Below, piece after piece: positions 21,328 to 25,009 of a stretch of DNA of 25,009 nt; position 1 is the first letter of the stretch, and each line of letters begins with the position of its first letter. The stretch covers positions 1 to 25,009 of the forward strand of contig JAEZLY010000159.1 of assembly GCA_023414985.1 (NCBI GenBank), in the 5' to 3' direction. The notes under the pieces were generated by a model. That model worked only from the letters and a program-made list of their open reading frames with translations, was not told the origin of the DNA and made no database searches. The position numbers and the translations under genes are program-made. Source of the DNA: Bacillota bacterium. GTDB lineage: Bacteria; Bacillota; Clostridia; Lachnospirales; Lachnospiraceae.

Positions 21328-23571
21328 TTAGTCAATCCTGCTGATGGAAAAATATCTTTGCTCAAATTGGTCCACCGGCATTGGTTGAGCAAAATAATAA
21401 CCTTGAATGATATCGCATCCCACTGTACATAAAAATTCGACCTGTTCCTTTGTCTCTATGCATTCCGCCACAACCTGCATATGCAGATCCTTAGCCATGG
21501 TAATCGTATTACGGATAACGGTTAATCCCCGCTCGACTTCATCTGTGATACGGAACAATTCTCCGTCCAGTTTTACAACATCGAGGGGCAGATCCTTTAA
21601 AGAGTTTAATGAGGAATAGCCGGCACCGAAATCATCCATGGATACAAGAAATCCATAATTTCTTAAACGGATTACCGTATCGATCAGAAGCTGCTTATTC
21701 TGAAGAAATGCACTTTCCGTCAGCTCCAATTCAATCAAGTGGCGCGGAACCTCATAACTATCCACGATATCACGAATTGTTTCAGCCAGGTGACTGTTCA
21801 CAAAATGGAGCCTCGATATATTCACAGAGATCGGTAGAGGAGTATACCCCTTGTCCAACCAGCTTTTCAGAAGTGCGCATACCTTCCTTACCATATAAAT
21901 ATCCAATTCCATAATAAAACCGTTCTTCTCAAAAACAGGTATAAAATATCCGGGCGATAACGGCTTTCCGCTACCATTATACCAGCGTACCAGCGCCTCT
22001 GCACCGAAGATGGTTTCCTCCTTAGCCATATATTTCGGTTGAAGGTAAACCTGAAATTCTTCGTTCCTTAATGCTTCATTCATGGACTTTTCGATTTCTT
22101 CCTCTTCAATCAGCCTTCTTCTGGCTACTTCATCAAAGAAAGAAATATTATGCTCAGAAGTACCCTTAATATTATTCTTTGCAACTCCCGCAAATTCACC
22201 CATACGATCAATGGAATCCGTACGCTCAGTAATATGATAGACACCATAAAAAATCTTTGCTGTTTTAGTATAACTCAATTGATGCAATCTGTCATTCAGA
22301 TCCTGCAACCGCTCAGTCAGATCCTTCTCTTCCTGGAAAGACATCAGGATATAGAATTGATCGGCAGCGTATCTCGTAAAGGTTTCACCCTGTCTGGTCC
22401 ATTTCTTTATAGCTCCGTAAATATCCTTTAAAATGGAATCCCCTTTTTGATAACCATACGCATCGTTGATGATCTTAAAGCGATTGATGTCGAAATTCAC
22501 TAAGGCATACTTCTTCTTAAGGAATTGCTTACTATTCACAATACGACTCGCATTGATTCTAAACCGATACCAGTTATCGCCTCCGGTAACCGGATCCAGA
22601 TACAGCATCCTGACAATTCTGCGGTTTGATCTTCTTTGGGTAAATATCATAAGAAGAAACAAAAGAAGGGTAGCAGAAGTAATGATAAGCCACATTACAT
22701 TCGTCAATTCCAGAATTTCTTGTGTGGTTGGATTAACGGAATACTGTTTTCCGAAAAGAACAGACCAGTTACTCGTACCTAACTCTTTTTTTGTCCAGAT
22801 AAACGTATGATTGATATCCTGTCCATGAAGCATCTGCTGAAGATTAACAGAAGAAATTTCGTTTAGGCGACCGGTATTTGATCTTTTGCTATCAGTATTC
22901 AGCTCTCCCTTTGATAGAAGCCTTCCATAGTCAAAATCCTTAATATCCGATCCTTTTATGTAAGAAACCAACTCATTCTTAGAATTAACCAGATAGATAG
23001 AGGCGCCATGATCAATTTCCTGATCAAGTAATGCAATATCACTGATTTCTCCGTCTATCCATGCTGCAAGAACTCCTACGCAAGCTCCGTTTTTTGTGAT
23101 AGGGACCGCCTGTACCAGATAAGCAGCATCATTTTTACTGTACAGGAGTTTATCTGAGGTATAATTGCTGCCCTTCATTGCTGAAATGAAAAAATCTTCT
23201 TTGGAATAATCTTGTCCTGACCCAGATGGAAGATATCCTTTCCCACTGGAGTCAATCACAGCAATCTCGAGATAAGAATTCCCCTCAGTGAGTTCTGAAA
23301 GTAGATTCTGAACGGATCTATCATTAAAATTACCTGCTTTCGCTATATACGCAGCATTTGTATTCAGCGTTTGGAGTGAATTATTCATCTTTTGACTGAT
23401 TAATGCAGCTGCATTATCTGTTAATGTCTCATATGCCTCGCATTGAGATTTATAGCTGTACAGAATCATACGGTTCATATGAAATAAAGCTAAAGTAAGA
23501 GACACAATGATACCAAAAATAGCAAATAAGATTAGTGGGGCTGTTCTGTTCTTTGGCAAAGCAAACCTCAT
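21328..23571 (-). CDS. Membrane c-di-GMP phosphodiesterase: Cache sensor, degenerate GGDEF, intact EAL
   Basis: A 747-aa signalling protein. TM1 (about 11-31) and TM2 (about 291-310) flank an extracytoplasmic Cache-type sensing domain (about 35-285). A GGDEF domain (about 320-478) follows, in which the signature reads AADQF (402-406), so diguanylate cyclase activity is unlikely; such domains often bind GTP as an allosteric input. The EAL domain (about 490-745) keeps E525 (EAL), N584, E616, D646-D647 (DDFGAGYSS), K667, E703 and Q723, so it should hydrolyse c-di-GMP. ATG 23571 follows GAGGAG by about 7 nt. It is monocistronic, with a promoter at 23652-23681. It probably links an external ligand to motility or biofilm control. 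Confidence 0.93.
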   Translation of the reverse strand: MRFALPKNRTAPLILFAIFGIIVSLTLALFHMNRMILYSYKSQCEAYETLTDNAAALISQKMNNSLQTLNTNAAYIAKAGNFNDRSVQNLLSELTEGNSYLEIAVIDSSGKGYLPSGSGQDYSKEDFFISAMKGSNYTSDKLLYSKNDAAYLVQAVPITKNGACVGVLAAWIDGEISDIALLDQEIDHGASIYLVNSKNELVSYIKGSDIKDFDYGRLLSKGELNTDSKRSNTGRLNEISSVNLQQMLHGQDINHTFIWTKKELGTSNWSVLFGKQYSVNPTTQEILELTNVMWLIITSATLLLFLLMIFTQRRSNRRIVRMLYLDPVTGGDNWYRFRINASRIVNSKQFLKKKYALVNFDINRFKIINDAYGYQKGDSILKDIYGAIKKWTRQGETFTRYAADQFYILMSFQEEKDLTERLQDLNDRLHQLSYTKTAKIFYGVYHITERTDSIDRMGEFAGVAKNNIKGTSEHNISFFDEVARRRLIEEEEIEKSMNEALRNEEFQVYLQPKYMAKEETIFGAEALVRWYNGSGKPLSPGYFIPVFEKNGFIMELDIYMVRKVCALLKSWLDKGYTPLPISVNISRLHFVNSHLAETIRDIVDSYEVPRHLIELELTESAFLQNKQLLIDTVIRLRNYGFLVSMDDFGAGYSSLNSLKDLPLDVVKLDGELFRITDEVERGLTVIRNTITMAKDLHMQVVAECIETKEQVEFLCTVGCDIIQGYYFAQPMPVDQFEQRYFSISRID

Positions 23572-23651
23572 GTTGTTTCTCCTCGCAAGTAATTTGACTT
23601 ATATCGTATGAAATAAATGTACTATTTACGCAATACAATAAACTCTATTCT

Positions 23652-23681
23652 ATGATACACTATCCGTGATGTTTTTGTCAA
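23652..23681 (-). promoter_or_regulatory. Promoter of the EAL phosphodiesterase gene
   Basis: A perfect minus-strand TTGACA (23676-23681), an 18-nt spacer and TATCAT (23652-23657) lie about 80 nt before the start codon. Confidence 0.65.
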
Positions 23682-23802
23682 AAATAACTTTTTTCGCCAC
23701 ATTAATTACCATATAGTGGTATCTATGAAGTTGTTTCTGACACCAATTGTATTATATTCCACCATATTTCATCATACAATGTTATCTCTTATATTCTATT
23801 TG

Positions 23803-24519
23803 TCATATATTAGAAAAAACCTCACCCAAAGAGGAGGTCAATAGAAGGTTTGCGCTTGCATCAAAGGGTGTTACGGATTTATTGATTAAAACCAGTTTAT
23901 CCCCTTGATAATAATTAATTAAACCGGCGGCCGGATAGACACTCAGAGAGGTTCCGCCGATCAGCAGCAGCTCCGCCCTGCTGATTAGTCTGATTGCTTC
24001 CTCCATAACAGCTTCCTTTAGCGGCTCTTCATAAAGAACGACATCGGGTTTGATGATCCCTCCACAGTCACAGGTCGGTACCTCTTCAGAATTAAGGATA
24101 TCCTCCATTGAATAAGATGCTTTACACCTCATACAATAATTACGGAGAATGGATCCATGCAATTCCAATACCTTTTTACTTCCGGCCTTCTGATGCAGAC
24201 CATCAATATTCTGAGTGATAATACCTTTTAACTTACCCTGGTCCTCCAATTCTTTCAGCTTTCTATGAGTGATATTAGGCTCTGCATCTCTATATATCAT
24301 CTTATCCCTGTAAAATTCATAGAACTCAACCGTATGACTTAGAAAGAACCGATGGCTCAGAATCGTCTCAGGCGAGTAATCATACTTCCTGTTATAAAGT
24401 CCGTCGGTACTTCTGAAATCAGGAATTCCGCTCTCAGTAGATACGCCTGCCCCACCGAAGAATACGATATTATTACTTGCTTCTATCCATTCCTTTAACA
24501 GCCTTATCTCTTCCACCAT
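23803..24519 (-). CDS. cobB: Sirtuin, NAD-dependent protein deacylase
   Basis: A 238-aa Sir2-family enzyme that removes acyl groups from protein lysines using NAD. Motifs in order are GGAGVSTESGIPDFRS (22-37), TQNIDGLH (102-109), catalytic H121 (LHG), zinc ligands C129-x2-C132 and C150-x-C152, GGIIKPDVVLYEE and IGGTSLSVYPA. The second zinc pair is C-x-C rather than the common C-x2-C, a one-residue shortening. The Tyr-x-x-Arg pattern of class III desuccinylases is not evident, so a deacetylase is more likely. ATG 24519 is preceded by only a weak GGGG site. A TATAAT-type promoter lies about 80 nt upstream; the gene stands alone between the phosphodiesterase and the tRNA operon. Confidence 0.93.
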   Translation of the reverse strand: MVEEIRLLKEWIEASNNIVFFGGAGVSTESGIPDFRSTDGLYNRKYDYSPETILSHRFFLSHTVEFYEFYRDKMIYRDAEPNITHRKLKELEDQGKLKGIITQNIDGLHQKAGSKKVLELHGSILRNYCMRCKASYSMEDILNSEEVPTCDCGGIIKPDVVLYEEPLKEAVMEEAIRLISRAELLLIGGTSLSVYPAAGLINYYQGDKLVLINKSVTPFDASANLLLTSSLGEVFSNI

Positions 24520-24594
24520 AAGTTTAACCCCATTCTGATTTCTTCACTCCACTTGGAATTCGCAACCAAGCTTCCAATTCCTTATTATGCTTTT

Positions 24595-24603
24595 ATTATA
24601 CCA
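24595..24603 (-). promoter_or_regulatory. Extended -10 promoter of the sirtuin gene
   Basis: Minus-strand TGG followed by a perfect TATAAT (24595-24600); no good -35. The leader is about 70 nt and contains a GGAATT...AATTCC dyad. Confidence 0.5.
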
Positions 24604-24647
24604 TATTTCTTCTTGCTATCTATCGATAATATGATGATAGAAGAATC

Positions 24648-24674
24648 AAAAAAGGATCTCAATATGAGATCCTT
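24648..24674 (-). terminator. Intrinsic terminator of the tRNA operon
   Basis: A perfect 10-bp stem (AAGGATCTCA with TGAGATCCTT, 3-nt loop) is followed on the minus strand by six T's, directly after the tRNA-Lys gene. Confidence 0.85.
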
Positions 24675-24684
24675 AAATTAGATA

Positions 24685-24757
24685 TGAGACATCCGGGATT
24701 CGAACCCGGGACACCATGATTAAAAGTCATGTGCTCTACCGACTGAGCTAATATCCC
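24685..24757 (-). tRNA. tRNA-Lys (anticodon TTT)
   Basis: A complete 73-nt cloverleaf: acceptor stem GGGATAT/ATGTCTC, D-arm TAGCTCAGTCGGTAGAGCA, anticodon loop CTTTTAA with anticodon TTT, variable loop and a GTTCGAATC T-loop with a CCCGG stem. The discriminator is A and no CCA is encoded. It is co-oriented with the tRNA-Phe gene 46 nt upstream. Confidence 0.96.
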
Positions 24758-24803
24758 ATGGATGTAATAATACCATCAATCTCTTGCTTGTCGCAAGAAA
24801 AAA

Positions 24804-24876
<73 letters not shown>

Positions 24877-24951
24877 AAGGTCAACATCGTTTACCTACGA
24901 AGAATGGGTGCCCGCTCTTCTGGGTTACGAAAGCTATTCGGTTAATTTAAT

Positions 24952-24987
24952 ACAAATGAAAAATTCGCAATGCATATTTTCATTTGT
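24952..24987 (-). repeat. AT-rich 11-bp hairpin upstream of the tRNA genes
   Basis: ACAAATGAAAA (24952-24962) and TTTTCATTTGT (24977-24987) form a perfect stem with a 14-nt loop. It may be the terminator of a minus-strand gene outside the window or a palindromic repeat; the flank on the minus strand is only moderately T-rich. Confidence 0.5.
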
Positions 24988-25009
24988 CTTGAATTGCGGG
25001 GATAGGATT

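Noticed and set aside
22466..22810. 114-codon frame antisense to the phosphodiesterase gene
   Set aside because: Composition and position match a shadow frame; no initiation signal.
24878..24951. Possible third tRNA or tRNA remnant upstream of tRNA-Phe
   Set aside because: There is no D-arm, anticodon arm or T-arm consensus; only a short GAAGA/TCTTC inverted repeat is visible.

Overview
The window is chromosomal DNA from a low- to mid-GC Gram-positive anaerobe, most likely a clostridium of the Lachnospiraceae type. This is an inference from the strong GGAGG-type ribosome binding sites, the AT-rich promoters, U-tract terminators, tRNA genes without an encoded CCA, and the mix of gene families (CAP-domain protein, LytTR/DUF3021 pair, YjbM-type alarmone synthetase, TalC-type transaldolase). 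No phage, transposase, rRNA or CRISPR array is visible. I could not run any search, so all family calls come from motifs recognised by eye.

Left part (1-6300). After a gene-poor edge with one long hairpin comes galE (minus). Divergent from it are a membrane-anchored CAP-domain protein, an unrecognised protein with a possible PD-(D/E)XK nuclease core, and a three-domain S1 RNA-binding protein. A 202-nt fold-back element separates the S1 gene from a convergent pair: a small alarmone synthetase (relA/spoT domain) followed by a coiled-coil membrane protein.

Centre (6375-10560). A strong promoter drives a 31-codon leader ORF whose Shine-Dalgarno sequence can pair with the ORF's own 3' end. A strong intrinsic terminator follows, and then two overlapping ABC half-exporter genes. 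The first half-exporter has Asp at the catalytic Glu position and the second has an LSIGQ signature, which is the pattern of a heterodimeric exporter with one degenerate ATP site. The layout resembles drug-inducible, leader-peptide-attenuated exporters such as bmrBCD of Bacillus, although the leader peptide itself is not one I recognise.

Right-centre (10630-18060, all minus). An ABC-2 export operon (ATPase, permease, LytTR regulator, DUF3021 membrane protein) runs into an ECF sigma factor, a carboxymuconolactone-decarboxylase-like protein lacking the usual cysteines, and a TfoX C-terminal-domain protein. Upstream lie a GNAT acetyltransferase with its own terminator, a tiny zinc-ribbon protein, and an OmpR/EnvZ-type two-component system with a good promoter.

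Right part (18160-25009, all minus). A tal-tkt operon for the non-oxidative pentose phosphate pathway has a structured 5' leader with palindromes over its promoter. Its 3' end carries a striking 118-nt four-way (cloverleaf) structure before the terminator. Next come a membrane c-di-GMP phosphodiesterase with a degenerate GGDEF domain, a sirtuin, and tRNA-Lys and tRNA-Phe genes.

The best candidates for something undescribed are the leader/attenuator region of the ABC exporter, the cloverleaf after tkt, and the fold-back element after the S1 gene.
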